Part shown: positions 34,990 through 43,815 of the stretch, piece after piece | Numbering within the stretch: the stretch's first letter is position 1 | Layout of the letters: the number at the start of each line of letters is the position of its first letter | NCBI RefSeq assembly: GCF_014284235.1 | Contig: NZ_JACOGD010000005.1 | Location: 1-64,000 of the forward strand | Length of the DNA: 64,000 nt | Source of the DNA: Cognatundibacterium curvum | Lineage (GTDB): Bacteria; Pseudomonadota; Gammaproteobacteria; Burkholderiales; Burkholderiaceae_D | Direction of reading: 5' to 3' | Position numbers and translations under genes: made by a program | The notes under the pieces: model-generated | What the model saw: the letters and a program-made list of their open reading frames with translations, nothing else | Told to the model about the DNA's origin: nothing | Database searches by the model: none

Positions 34990-35019
34990 AAAAAGGCTGG
35001 AATTTTCCAGCCTTTTTTT
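34988..35019. terminator. Bidirectional terminator between the 5'-nucleotidase gene and xthA
   Basis: An A-run, the stem GGCTGGAA/TTCCAGCC and a T-run form a hairpin that works in both directions. It begins at the 5'-nucleotidase stop codon and lies 30 bp beyond the xthA stop codon, so it serves both converging genes. Confidence 0.93.
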
Positions 35020-35049
35020 CAACAGTTAGTTGCCTGAGGTGCTAATTGT

Positions 35050-35826
35050 TCAGACCTGATATTGAATAATCAGCGGCGAGTGGTCTGAAAAACGTTCATC
35101 CTTGTAGATACTCGCTGCGTGCGCTTTTTCTGCAATACCCGGTGTTACCACCTGATAGTCGATACGCCAGCCTACGTTATTTGCCCAAGCCTGACCGCGG
35201 TTACTCCACCATGTATAGCATTCACTGGTGGTATCCGGATGCAGCCGACGGTAGGCGTCGACCCAGCCTAATTCATCAAACACCTGCGTCATCCAGGCGC
35301 GTTCTTCAGGCAGGAAGCCGGAATTTTTTTGATTGCTTTTCCAGTTTTTCAAATCAATTTCTTTGTGTGCGATATTCCAGTCGCCACAAATCACCAGCTC
35401 GCGTCCTTCCGCTTTCAATGCAGCCAGATGCGGCAGAAATTCTGCCATAAAGCGGAACTTTGCTTCCTGTCTTTCAGGAGACGAAGAGCCGGATGGGCAA
35501 TAGACAGAAATGACGGACAGATTGCCAAAGTCGCAGCGCACATAGCGCCCCTCAGCATCGAACTCCGCGCTGCCAAAACCTATGTGGACCTTATCTGGCT
35601 GCTGTTTACTGTACACACCGGCACCGGAATAGCCTTTTTTCTCTGCATAATGAAAATGACCGTGAAAACCATGTGGATTCAAAAAATCTAACGTCATATC
35701 CGTAGCCTGTGCCTTGAGTTCCTGCACACAAACAAAGTCAGGATCTTCTTTTCTCATCCATTCAAAAAAACCTTTTTTAGCAGCAGAGCGGATGCCGTTC
35801 AGATTGGCGGAGATGATTTTTTTCAT
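35050..35826 (-). CDS. xth: Exodeoxyribonuclease III
   Basis: The 258-residue enzyme is a complete ExoIII-type AP endonuclease with ANLNGIRSA, CVQELKAQ (catalytic Glu), GDWNIAHKEIDLKNWK (Asp/Asn) and the C-terminal FSDHSPLI with the catalytic His. It cuts DNA at abasic sites and trims 3' blocked ends in base excision repair. It is the last housekeeping gene before the AT-rich polysaccharide island. Confidence 0.96.
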   Translation of the reverse strand: MKKIISANLNGIRSAAKKGFFEWMRKEDPDFVCVQELKAQATDMTLDFLNPHGFHGHFHYAEKKGYSGAGVYSKQQPDKVHIGFGSAEFDAEGRYVRCDFGNLSVISVYCPSGSSSPERQEAKFRFMAEFLPHLAALKAEGRELVICGDWNIAHKEIDLKNWKSNQKNSGFLPEERAWMTQVFDELGWVDAYRRLHPDTTSECYTWWSNRGQAWANNVGWRIDYQVVTPGIAEKAHAASIYKDERFSDHSPLIIQYQV

Positions 35827-36277
35827 AGGATGAATACTAAAGGAAAGGATAAAGCCTGATGGCTTGCGAATTGAGATGAAGCGAACAAGAGTAGCGCGTA
35901 AAGCTTGCCGCCTGCTTGAGTTAGTGTGACTGCTTATTGATCAAGTTGAAACGTCGAGAGTGGGGGCGGCGCTGTTGAAAATAAATAAATCCAAATTCAA
36001 TCCAGTCTTAAATGTCCTGAAACTGGAAGACGGAAAATCATTCAAATTGTAACGTATTATAAAATTATCGTTGATATCAGGTAGCATCAAGGGAATTTCA
36101 TCCATCCGCTAAATTCATTTTTGGTTCAGCCCCAGATTATATAATATCGTTTTTCCTGCCAATAAAAGTTAATAGATTTTTAATCTCGTAACTTATCCAA
36201 TCATTGTTTTTGATGTATTCCACAGTTATATCCCAAGTAAACATCTTTTTTCCCATACAACAAGGTCGGGTGCATGT
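35827..36277. other. AT-rich gap upstream of the polysaccharide genes
   Basis: This 451-bp gap lies between the divergent xth and wzm genes. It becomes distinctly AT-rich after about 35980 and contains TATAAA-like sequence near 36057. No gene, terminator or recognisable JUMPstart/ops element could be supported. It presumably holds the promoters for both directions. Confidence 0.5.
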
Positions 36278-37108
36278 ATGAATCCGCATGAAACACATCC
36301 GTGCAACTTTAAGGCACCCATACTTAGTATTTGGAAAAATCGCCGCCTGATTTTGCAAATGACTCAGCGCGAAGTCGTCGGTCGCTATAAAGGCTCTTCT
36401 ATGGGATTGGCATGGTCATTTTTGCACCCCGCAATTCTATTGATGGTCTATACCTTTGTTTTTTCGGTTGTATTTAAGTCCCGTTGGGGAGGTAGTGAAT
36501 CGCAAAGTCAGACTGAGTTCGCTATTTTGCTCTTTACTGGAATGATCGTGCATGGCTTGTTTGCGGACGTGATCAATCGCTCACATGCTGTGATTACTTC
36601 AAATACAAATTTCGTCAAACGTGTGATATTTCCGTTAGAAATTTTACCAGTGATTACGCTGGGTGCTGCGTTGTTTCATAGCGTAATCAGTGTTGCTGTT
36701 TTACTGGTGGGATATTTACTTTTCAATGGGTTTTGGCATTGGACAATTGTGTTTTTGCCTATCGTGTTCCTGCCACTTATTATCGTTTCTTTAGGTGCGG
36801 CCTGGTTCCTTGCCTCATTAGGTGTATTCCTGCGTGACGTTGGTCAGACAGTCGGCATCATTGCCATGGTGTTGATGTTTCTCTCGCCAATTTTCTATCC
36901 TATCAGCGCTGTTCCGCCAATTTTTCAAAAGTGGTTAATGCTGAATCCGCTGACTTTTATCATTGAACAAGCGAGAAACGTGATTTATTGGGGTCTCATG
37001 CCCGAATGGACCGGTTTGGGTATGTATACGGCGGTTGCCAGCATCATTGCATGGGTAGGATTTGTTTGGTTTCAGAAAACCAGAAAAGGATTTGCAGATG
37101 TACTCTGA
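36278..37108 (+). CDS. wzm: ABC-2 type polysaccharide export permease (Wzm)
   Basis: The 276-residue membrane protein has six predicted helices with the family start LILQMTQREVVGRYKGSSMG and the C-terminal PIFYPISAVPP segment. With Wzt it exports completed, undecaprenyl-linked polysaccharide chains across the inner membrane. It overlaps wzt by 11 bp. The Wzm/Wzt route assembles the whole chain in the cytoplasm, which agrees with the cytoplasmic transferase encoded next. Confidence 0.95.
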   Translation: MNPHETHPCNFKAPILSIWKNRRLILQMTQREVVGRYKGSSMGLAWSFLHPAILLMVYTFVFSVVFKSRWGGSESQSQTEFAILLFTGMIVHGLFADVINRSHAVITSNTNFVKRVIFPLEILPVITLGAALFHSVISVAVLLVGYLLFNGFWHWTIVFLPIVFLPLIIVSLGAAWFLASLGVFLRDVGQTVGIIAMVLMFLSPIFYPISAVPPIFQKWLMLNPLTFIIEQARNVIYWGLMPEWTGLGMYTAVASIIAWVGFVWFQKTRKGFADVL

Positions 37109-38453
37109 TAGTAATGCAATCAGTGTCAGTGGATTGGGCAAATACTATCAAATGTATGGCACGCCAGCTGACAGGTTAAAACAGTTTATTTTTCCTAAGA
37201 TAAAGAATCTGTTCGGCATCAGGTCTGAAAATTATTTTCGTGAATACTGGTCTTTGAAAGATATAAATTTCGAGATAAAAAAAGGTGAGACGGTCGGTAT
37301 TATCGGGCGCAATGGATCTGGTAAGTCCACTTTATTGCAAATCATCTGTGGAACACTGACTCCCAGTACAGGCCAGGTCCGCACCGATGGACGCATAGCT
37401 GCATTGCTGGAACTCGGATCTGGATTTAATCCGGAATTTACCGGGCGTGAAAATGTACATATGAATGCGGCTGTGCTTGGCCTCACAGCAGAGCAAATAC
37501 AAGCAAGATTCAAAGATATTGAAGCCTTTGCTGACATAGGCGAATTCATAGAGCAACCAGTGCGTACATACTCCAGTGGCATGATGGTGCGACTGGCATT
37601 TGCTGTCATTGCTCATGTTGATGCCGATATTCTGATCATCGATGAGGCGCTGGCGGTGGGAGACGCCTTCTTCACACAAAAATGTATGCGCTTCCTGCGT
37701 GACTTCATGAAAAACGGAACGGTTCTTTTCGTCAGTCACGATACCGGTGCTGTGAAGAACCTGTGTAACCGCGTAATCTGGCTGGAAAAAGGCAGTTTGA
37801 TAGAGCAGGGTCATCCAAAAGAAGTGTGTGCATCCTATCTGCAGGCTTATTATGAAGCGCAGCAAGGAAAGAGTGACACAAAGAAATTGAAAACGGTACG
37901 CAAAGCTGAGCCCGTTTCGTTTCGTGATCAACGTCAGGATTTTGTCAACGCAAGTAACTTGCGTAACGATTTGCGCATATTTGCATTTGATCATGATGCT
38001 TCCGCATTTGGACAAGGTGGAGCGCAAATTAAGAGTGTTGAATTTAGCGACGTGAATGGCAAGCCCTTAAATTGGGTGGTGGGCGGAGAAATCGTCACCT
38101 TAAAAATATATGCCCAGGCGCATCAGGAGTTAGTCAACCCTATCGTCGGATTTTCCATTAAGGATCACAGAGGCCAGGCATTATTTGGAGATAACACCTA
38201 TCTGAGCTACGCAGATGCATCAATGTCTTGTGATGCAGGAAGTGATCTGGAAGCAGAATTTACGTTTGCCATGCCAATACTGCCAGCGGGTGACTATAGC
38301 GTTGGTGCTGCTATTGCAACTGGAACTCAGGAAATGCATGTTCAGCATCATTGGTTACATGATGCACTTATTTTTAAATCGGAAGCAAGCTCAGTGGCTA
38401 CTGGCTTGATGGGAATTCCTATGCAAGACATTAAATTGACAACCAGAGATTGA
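37098..38453 (+). CDS. wzt: ABC transporter ATPase with C-terminal polysaccharide-binding domain (Wzt)
   Basis: The start at ATG 37098 has AAAGGA upstream; an ATG-less extension in frame inside wzm is rejected. The 451-residue protein has Walker A GRNGSGKST at 70-78, the TYSSGM signature near 157-162 and Walker B ILIIDEALAVGD near 178-189. Residues from about 285 to 440 form a beta-rich domain like Wzt_C of E. coli O8/O9a, which binds the capped non-reducing end of the O-chain. This predicts that the exported chain carries a terminal modification, and a methyltransferase domain is encoded in the next gene. Confidence 0.95.
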   Translation: MYSDSNAISVSGLGKYYQMYGTPADRLKQFIFPKIKNLFGIRSENYFREYWSLKDINFEIKKGETVGIIGRNGSGKSTLLQIICGTLTPSTGQVRTDGRIAALLELGSGFNPEFTGRENVHMNAAVLGLTAEQIQARFKDIEAFADIGEFIEQPVRTYSSGMMVRLAFAVIAHVDADILIIDEALAVGDAFFTQKCMRFLRDFMKNGTVLFVSHDTGAVKNLCNRVIWLEKGSLIEQGHPKEVCASYLQAYYEAQQGKSDTKKLKTVRKAEPVSFRDQRQDFVNASNLRNDLRIFAFDHDASAFGQGGAQIKSVEFSDVNGKPLNWVVGGEIVTLKIYAQAHQELVNPIVGFSIKDHRGQALFGDNTYLSYADASMSCDAGSDLEAEFTFAMPILPAGDYSVGAAIATGTQEMHVQHHWLHDALIFKSEASSVATGLMGIPMQDIKLTTRD

Positions 38454-38457
38454 TGAA

Positions 38458-41409
38458 ATGGAAAATATTCTTAAATTTACTGGTGAACGATATGTACCCG
38501 AAATCAATGGCAATATTGAATTGGAACATATACATCGATATGTACAAGCCAGCACATTAGCAAAGGGAAAAATTGTGCTGGATATCGCCAGTGGTGAAGG
38601 GTATGGATCTGCTCTTTTAGCTGAGTGCGCGCAACAGGTTTATGGCGTTGATATCTCAAATGAAGCGGTTCAGCATGCAACTGCGCGCTATAACAAAGCG
38701 AATCTGGAATATCGCGTTGGAAGTTGTGCGGCGATTCCACTGGCTGACGCCAGTGTCGATTTGGTCGTCAGTTTTGAGACCATAGAGCACCATGATCAGC
38801 ATGAAGAGATGATGCTTGAAATTCGACGTGTTCTGCGTCCAGATGGCCTGTTACTGATTTCCAGCCCAGATAAGCATTTTTATACTGACTTGCCTGGGAT
38901 TGAAAATGAATATCATGTTAAAGAATTATATGAACATGAATTCAAAGAATTGCTAAATAAGCATTTTTCTTATACCAAATTTTTTGGACAAAAGCTGATT
39001 TATGGTTCCGGGATTTTCGCAGAGTCCGACAGTACTGGCTTGATCACTCATCGCCGTGAAGAAGGACAGCTTCAGACTCAGAGTGGCATGCGTTGTCCGC
39101 TATATTGGATTGCATTGGTTTCAAATGCTGCCCTACCCGAGTTCGCTACCAGTTTTCTTGAGCAAGATGTTGAGCATTCGGATACCTATCAGTCGATAAA
39201 AATAGCCTTAGATCATCGTGTCGAAGATATTGCGCAGCATAAAAAGTGGATAGCACATCTGGAACAGGATATTGCGGAACTTAATCGGGTTCAGGAACGC
39301 AATTTAGCAGAGCATAAAAATCAAATTTCTGTTCTGACTGAACAAAGCGAGGAATTGCAGCGTAGCTTGTTATCCATAAAAAGTGAAAGAGATGCTGCGT
39401 TCGCGCAAGTAGTCGAAATTCGTGCCAGTACAGCCTGGAAATTAAGTGCACCATTGCGCTGGCTAATACATTTAAGTAAAGGAAATGTGACACCGCTTTG
39501 GAATGGTATTAAGTTCATTGTTAGCCGTTCGCGCATCTTAGTGCCTAAGCCACTTTATAACTTGCTTGGTGCATCTTGGTCTAAGGTAATGAATTTAACC
39601 GCAGTTGCACCACATTCAAGTATGAATCAGGGAACAATTGCAGATATCGTCAAAGAGCGTTGCGAAACGATGCAGCAGTCACTGGCAGTTTGCCTGCCAC
39701 CTGCACTTAAACCGGAACAGTTACCACGTATCGATATCAGTATCGTGACCTATAACAACGGCCGATGGATAGAGGCGTTTACCAATTCATTATTGGCACT
39801 CAATTACGATAAAAAGTTAATCAATTTATATTTTGTAGATAACGCGTCTACAGATGATACGGTTAAGCAGTTGCGGATTTTTTCGCAAAGATTAGTTGAA
39901 CATGGCTTGACAGTTGAGATTCTTGAAAGAGAAAACAGAGGTTTTGGCGCAGGGCATAATGCCGGAATTCGGGCTGGGAAAGCACCATATTGCCTGGTCA
40001 CGAATATTGACTTGACCTTTGAAAGAAATGCTTTACTGAATATCGTGTCTTCAGCACAGGCGGACACAGACAGGGCAGCGGCTTGGGAATTGAGACAAAA
40101 GCCTTATGAACATCCCAAGTATTACGACCCGATTACCGGCAGTACCAGCTGGAATTCCCATGCCTGCGTGTTATTGCGACGGTCTGCATTGGAACGCATC
40201 AAAGGTTACGATGAAACGCTGTTCATGTACGGTGAAGACGTAGAGCTATCTTATCGTTTGCGCAGGGCTGGGTATGTATTGCGATATTGCCCTCAGGCAG
40301 TTGTATGGCATTACACCTATGAAAGTGCCGGGCAAGTTAAGAAGCTACAGTACACGGGCAGCACTTTTGCTAATTTGTATTTGCGATTGAAGTATGGGAA
40401 TTTTTGGGACGTGATGGCAGTTCCCATATTAAGCCTGAGATTAATGATGGCAAATGAGGCCTATCCCGGCTCGCGCTTCGACGTATTTAAAAATCTGTTC
40501 CGTCTGGTCTTACTGACACCAAAAGTTTTATTTTCCCGTTCTTCGAGTAAGGTAAATTTCCCTTTCCGTGCATGGGATTTTGAAATGATACGTGACGGTG
40601 CTTTTATAGAGCAACATGCCCTGCCAGAGCCACCGCCCCTGGTCAGTGTTATTACCCGTACTTATCGTGGTCGTGAACACTATCTGCGTCAGGCAATTGT
40701 TTCTGTAGCGCGTCAGACCTATCCCAACATAGAACATATTATTGTTGAGGATGGCGGTAACACCGCAGAGGAACTGATCGCAGGTTTGCGTGGAAATGTG
40801 CCTCTGCCACTGCGCTATTTTGGTTTAGAAAAGTGTGGGCGTTCTGCAACTGGTAATTATGGAATGCAGCAGGCAAATGGTCGTTGGTGCTTATTCTTAG
40901 ATGATGACGACTTACTTTTTTCGGATCATGTCGAAGTACTGGTGCATGCGCTGACAGACCAGCCTAAGGCGAGTGCTGCCTATAGTCTGGCATGGGAAAT
41001 AATGACCGATAGCAGTCAGATAAACGATGGCTATTACGAGGAATGCAGCTATCAGGTGCCAGACGCATTACGCCAGAATTATGATTATCAGATTCTGCGT
41101 CATCATAACTTTTTTCCGATACAGTCCGTACTGTTTGAGCGTTCATTGTTTGAGCAACGTGGCGGATTTGACGAGGATATGGAAGCGTTGGAAGACTGGA
41201 CCCTATGGGTGCGCTACGCACACAATAATGAGTTTATCTACGTACCGAAACTGACATCCATGTACCGTACTCCTATGGATCCTGAACAGGTAAAAAAACG
41301 CTGCGATGCGTTTAGTGCAGCTTATCCTGTTGCACTCGCACGAAATATTTCGAGGACACAGGCGATTGATGAGCAGTTCGTTGTCGATACGAATAAATCA
41401 ATTGGATGA
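38458..41409 (+). CDS. Fusion: SAM methyltransferase, coiled coil and two GT2 glycosyltransferases
   Basis: The single 983-residue frame starts with a class I SAM methyltransferase (about 30-200; motif I LDIASGEGYG at 41-50, SFETIEHHD, RRVLRPDGLLLISSPD). Residues about 243-330 are a Glu/Gln/Lys-rich coiled coil, followed by the motif ASTAWKLSAPLRWL common in multidomain transferases. A first GT2 domain starts near 424 (DISIVTYNNGRW, VDNASTDDT, GEDVELSYRLRRAGY), and a second near 728 (SVITRTYRG, LFLDDDDLLFSDH). The layout recalls WbdD, whose methyltransferase caps O-chains and whose coiled coil measures length, but here it is joined to the polymerising enzymes. It likely builds and caps the chain exported by Wzm/Wzt. 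The sugars are unknown. Confidence 0.9.
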   Translation: MENILKFTGERYVPEINGNIELEHIHRYVQASTLAKGKIVLDIASGEGYGSALLAECAQQVYGVDISNEAVQHATARYNKANLEYRVGSCAAIPLADASVDLVVSFETIEHHDQHEEMMLEIRRVLRPDGLLLISSPDKHFYTDLPGIENEYHVKELYEHEFKELLNKHFSYTKFFGQKLIYGSGIFAESDSTGLITHRREEGQLQTQSGMRCPLYWIALVSNAALPEFATSFLEQDVEHSDTYQSIKIALDHRVEDIAQHKKWIAHLEQDIAELNRVQERNLAEHKNQISVLTEQSEELQRSLLSIKSERDAAFAQVVEIRASTAWKLSAPLRWLIHLSKGNVTPLWNGIKFIVSRSRILVPKPLYNLLGASWSKVMNLTAVAPHSSMNQGTIADIVKERCETMQQSLAVCLPPALKPEQLPRIDISIVTYNNGRWIEAFTNSLLALNYDKKLINLYFVDNASTDDTVKQLRIFSQRLVEHGLTVEILERENRGFGAGHNAGIRAGKAPYCLVTNIDLTFERNALLNIVSSAQADTDRAAAWELRQKPYEHPKYYDPITGSTSWNSHACVLLRRSALERIKGYDETLFMYGEDVELSYRLRRAGYVLRYCPQAVVWHYTYESAGQVKKLQYTGSTFANLYLRLKYGNFWDVMAVPILSLRLMMANEAYPGSRFDVFKNLFRLVLLTPKVLFSRSSSKVNFPFRAWDFEMIRDGAFIEQHALPEPPPLVSVITRTYRGREHYLRQAIVSVARQTYPNIEHIIVEDGGNTAEELIAGLRGNVPLPLRYFGLEKCGRSATGNYGMQQANGRWCLFLDDDDLLFSDHVEVLVHALTDQPKASAAYSLAWEIMTDSSQINDGYYEECSYQVPDALRQNYDYQILRHHNFFPIQSVLFERSLFEQRGGFDEDMEALEDWTLWVRYAHNNEFIYVPKLTSMYRTPMDPEQVKKRCDAFSAAYPVALARNISRTQAIDEQFVVDTNKSIG

Positions 41410-41767
41410 AGGTATATTTGAGTTTCCATCGCATCGCCAGCTTTAAAGTTGGGAAGTAAATTTGATGCTAATTGGACACTTTAAAGGAAATGCTGGAAAA
41501 TTTATAAATCAAATATTTCTTAATAGCCGAGTGTTAAATTGATATGGTAAACACGCGACCTTGCGCTAAATAAGTATGAAATGAGATATGAATAGTAAAT
41601 AGTGTTGTGTAACTATTTGGTGGTTAACTTTTTATCTGCATATTTTCCAGCCTATGTTGGAAAAATTAAACGTGCACAACAAACTGCATTCAAAATTCCA
41701 GACAAGTTGCGCGAAGCCCAGGTTGTTTGATGATGCCACTTCGAAATGGCATCATCAAATTCCGTAT
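41410..41767. other. AT-rich intergenic gap with a strong hairpin
   Basis: The 358-bp gap between the converging fusion gene and the acyltransferase gene holds no reading frame I can support. A 13-bp perfect stem TTTGATGATGCCA (41726-41738) with TGGCATCATCAAA (41747-41759) and an 8-nt loop lies 8 bp beyond the acyltransferase stop. It could end transcription from either side, although a T-run is missing. Confidence 0.55.
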
Positions 41768-42781
41768 TTATCGCTTCGGCTTTAACTCTAACGCTTTCTT
41801 TTCTATTAAGTGCCACGACACGGCAGCCAGTAACAGCGTAATCAAACTGACGAGAAGCAAGTACGGCAGTATGCTCATTTTTGGGAAAAAATGCGCAATC
41901 GTCTGTTGCACCGGAAAGGCATAGATATAAATTCCATACGAGTAATCGTATTGTGAAAGTCTACCCAGCCAATTGCTGGTGGCGAGTCCAAAGCCTAAGG
42001 CTAATACCGGAATCGCCAGCTCTGCACCGATTGCAAACAGTTCTGGCCATCGGCTCAGGCAGATCCAGGCTATCATCGTGACACCAAGTGTTGTTACTGA
42101 TGAAGGATTAAATTTGTAACGGCAAAATGCGGAGCCTATCCAGAAATAGACACCACAAGTAATGACAGCTCTCAAATCAGAACGATAAATAATAATCGGA
42201 TCGACAGAGACGGTGGACCAGGTTTTTGAAAAGTACATTAACAGAGCGATAATAATTAGCCAGAAGAAACGTGGTAACTTAGCGATCCCTATCAGCGCAA
42301 CGACCAGGTACATAAAGAATTCAACGGGTAAGCTCCAAATCGACCCATTAACTGCATGCGGATAAATATTCGTTGTGAATACGCCTGGTAAGCTAAACGT
42401 TATGTATAGAAATAAATTTTCAAAAAAATAATGCCATGCTTGAGGATGGGCTAAGTAGTCCGTCAAGCGCAATGTGCTTAACAATGGCCCTAAGATAAAA
42501 GTGCTGACAGCAAGACATACAGCTAGTCCGGGAAATATCCGCAATGCCCTGCGCGCTAAAAAGCGATAAAGATGGGGATCACGTTCCCAACTCTGGGTGA
42601 CCAGATAGCCACTCACCGCAAAAAATATAGAAACGCCTAAAGGGCCTAGTCTCGTGTAATTCATGAAAACTGGTTCAGGTAAGCCCATTAAAGCGAAGCT
42701 GTGCCCAAACAGCACCAGTCCGGCAGAAAACCATCGGAGTGCAGTTAAATTATTGTAATGATTCACAAAAGTACCGTCCAA
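41768..42781 (-). CDS. OafA/YrhL-type membrane acyltransferase
   Basis: The 337-residue protein has about ten hydrophobic helices and the acyltransferase-3 marks: NLTALRW at the N-terminus, the key His27 in LFGHSFAL, FFAVSGYLV and SIWSLPVEFFMYL. Such enzymes move acetyl or other acyl groups to surface polysaccharides. Next to the O-chain export genes, O-acetylation of the O-antigen is the likely role. It lacks the C-terminal SGNH domain of larger OafA proteins. It lies on the strand opposite to wzm-wzt. Confidence 0.92.
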   Translation of the reverse strand: MDGTFVNHYNNLTALRWFSAGLVLFGHSFALMGLPEPVFMNYTRLGPLGVSIFFAVSGYLVTQSWERDPHLYRFLARRALRIFPGLAVCLAVSTFILGPLLSTLRLTDYLAHPQAWHYFFENLFLYITFSLPGVFTTNIYPHAVNGSIWSLPVEFFMYLVVALIGIAKLPRFFWLIIIALLMYFSKTWSTVSVDPIIIYRSDLRAVITCGVYFWIGSAFCRYKFNPSSVTTLGVTMIAWICLSRWPELFAIGAELAIPVLALGFGLATSNWLGRLSQYDYSYGIYIYAFPVQQTIAHFFPKMSILPYLLLVSLITLLLAAVSWHLIEKKALELKPKR

Positions 42782-43137
42782 ATTGTAATTGATTGACTTA
42801 TTTAGTCTCTCAGGAAGACTGAGTGACCTTTGATGTCGGCAGATGAAAATGAACTAAGCGCAGAAACTGTAGGATCAGGTCTGTCATATCTTTACATGTC
42901 TGGAAACCTTGGTTATGCCTCAGGTTCAGGCATTCTTCAATTGAAGGATAAAATCAGGTGATCACGCATTCAGATACGGGGCCGAAGAAATGCCATGAAA
43001 GTCAGGCCAGCCACTTGATTGATTACACCTGCGTGTACTGAATTCAGTGGCTGGCTGAGTATTGACTGCCTGGCAGGGCAGATTCCCCGCTTTTCATTCC
43101 TGGTGAGTTTGGCCTGGACAAGCTAGCTGTAGCACAT
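42782..43137. other. Intergenic region with several inverted repeats
   Basis: This 356-bp gap marks the end of the polysaccharide island and the 3' side of pyrE. A compound hairpin has a 9-bp outer stem CCAGCCACT (43007-43015) with AGTGGCTGG (43046-43054) and a 5-bp inner stem TACAC/GTGTA. Smaller inverted repeats are ATGCCT/AGGCAT near 42915 and CTGCC/GGCAG near 43067. No gene is seen. The compound stem may end or protect the pyrE mRNA. Confidence 0.5.
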
Positions 43138-43803
43138 TTATTTAGCGCCGTACTTATCCCTATACGCAGCTACCGCATCTTTATGCTGGGTCAGTTCTGT
43201 ACCGGCACCTGCTGCGGACAGGTAGTCAAACAAATCGTTCAGATTGCCGATAGAAACGACAGGCATGTTGTAAGTCTGGCTGACTTCCTGCACCGCTGAA
43301 TGTGCTGACAGCGCATCGTCCTTACCCGACCTTTCCATACGGTCGAGTGCGATCAGTACGGCAGCAGGCGTGGCACCGGCAGCGCGTATCATGTCTACCG
43401 ATTCACGCACCGAAGTACCGGCGGAAATCACGTCGTCGATAATCACGACACGGCCCTTTAACTGGGCACCCACGATAGTGCCACCTTCGCCATGGTCTTT
43501 GGCTTCTTTGCGGTTATACGCGAAAGGAACATTGCGGCCCCGTGCTGCCAGAGCGACAGCGGTTGCGCTGGCCAGCGTGATGCCTTTATAGGCTGGGCCA
43601 AACAGCATGTCGAATTCCACGCCAGAGTTAATCAGCGTGTCGGCATAGAAGGCCGCGAGCTTACCCAGATTCGCGCCATCATTGAACAGACCTGCATTAA
43701 AAAAATACGGCGACAGGCGACCTGCCTTAGTGACGAATTCGCCGAAGCGGATTACACCCGCATCGACAGAAAAACGAATAAATTCCTGACGTAAGTTACT
43801 CAT
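43138..43803 (-). CDS. pyrE: Orotate phosphoribosyltransferase
   Basis: With the ATG at 43803 (AGGAG 6-7 nt upstream) the enzyme has 221 residues; a TTG one codon earlier is not needed. It joins orotate to PRPP to give OMP in pyrimidine synthesis. The PRPP loop VVIIDDVISAGTSVRES and the GPAYKGI and YNRKEAKDHGEGG segments are intact. It starts 12 bp after gatB, suggesting cotranscription with the gatCAB genes. Confidence 0.96.
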   Translation of the reverse strand: MSNLRQEFIRFSVDAGVIRFGEFVTKAGRLSPYFFNAGLFNDGANLGKLAAFYADTLINSGVEFDMLFGPAYKGITLASATAVALAARGRNVPFAYNRKEAKDHGEGGTIVGAQLKGRVVIIDDVISAGTSVRESVDMIRAAGATPAAVLIALDRMERSGKDDALSAHSAVQEVSQTYNMPVVSIGNLNDLFDYLSAAGAGTELTQHKDAVAAYRDKYGAK

Positions 43804-43815
43804 CAATATCTCCTC

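Noticed and set aside
35962..35974. GGGGGCGGCGCTG resembling an ops/JUMPstart core upstream of wzm
   Set aside because: The match to GGCGGTAGCGTG is poor in the second half and the rest of the JUMPstart sequence is absent.
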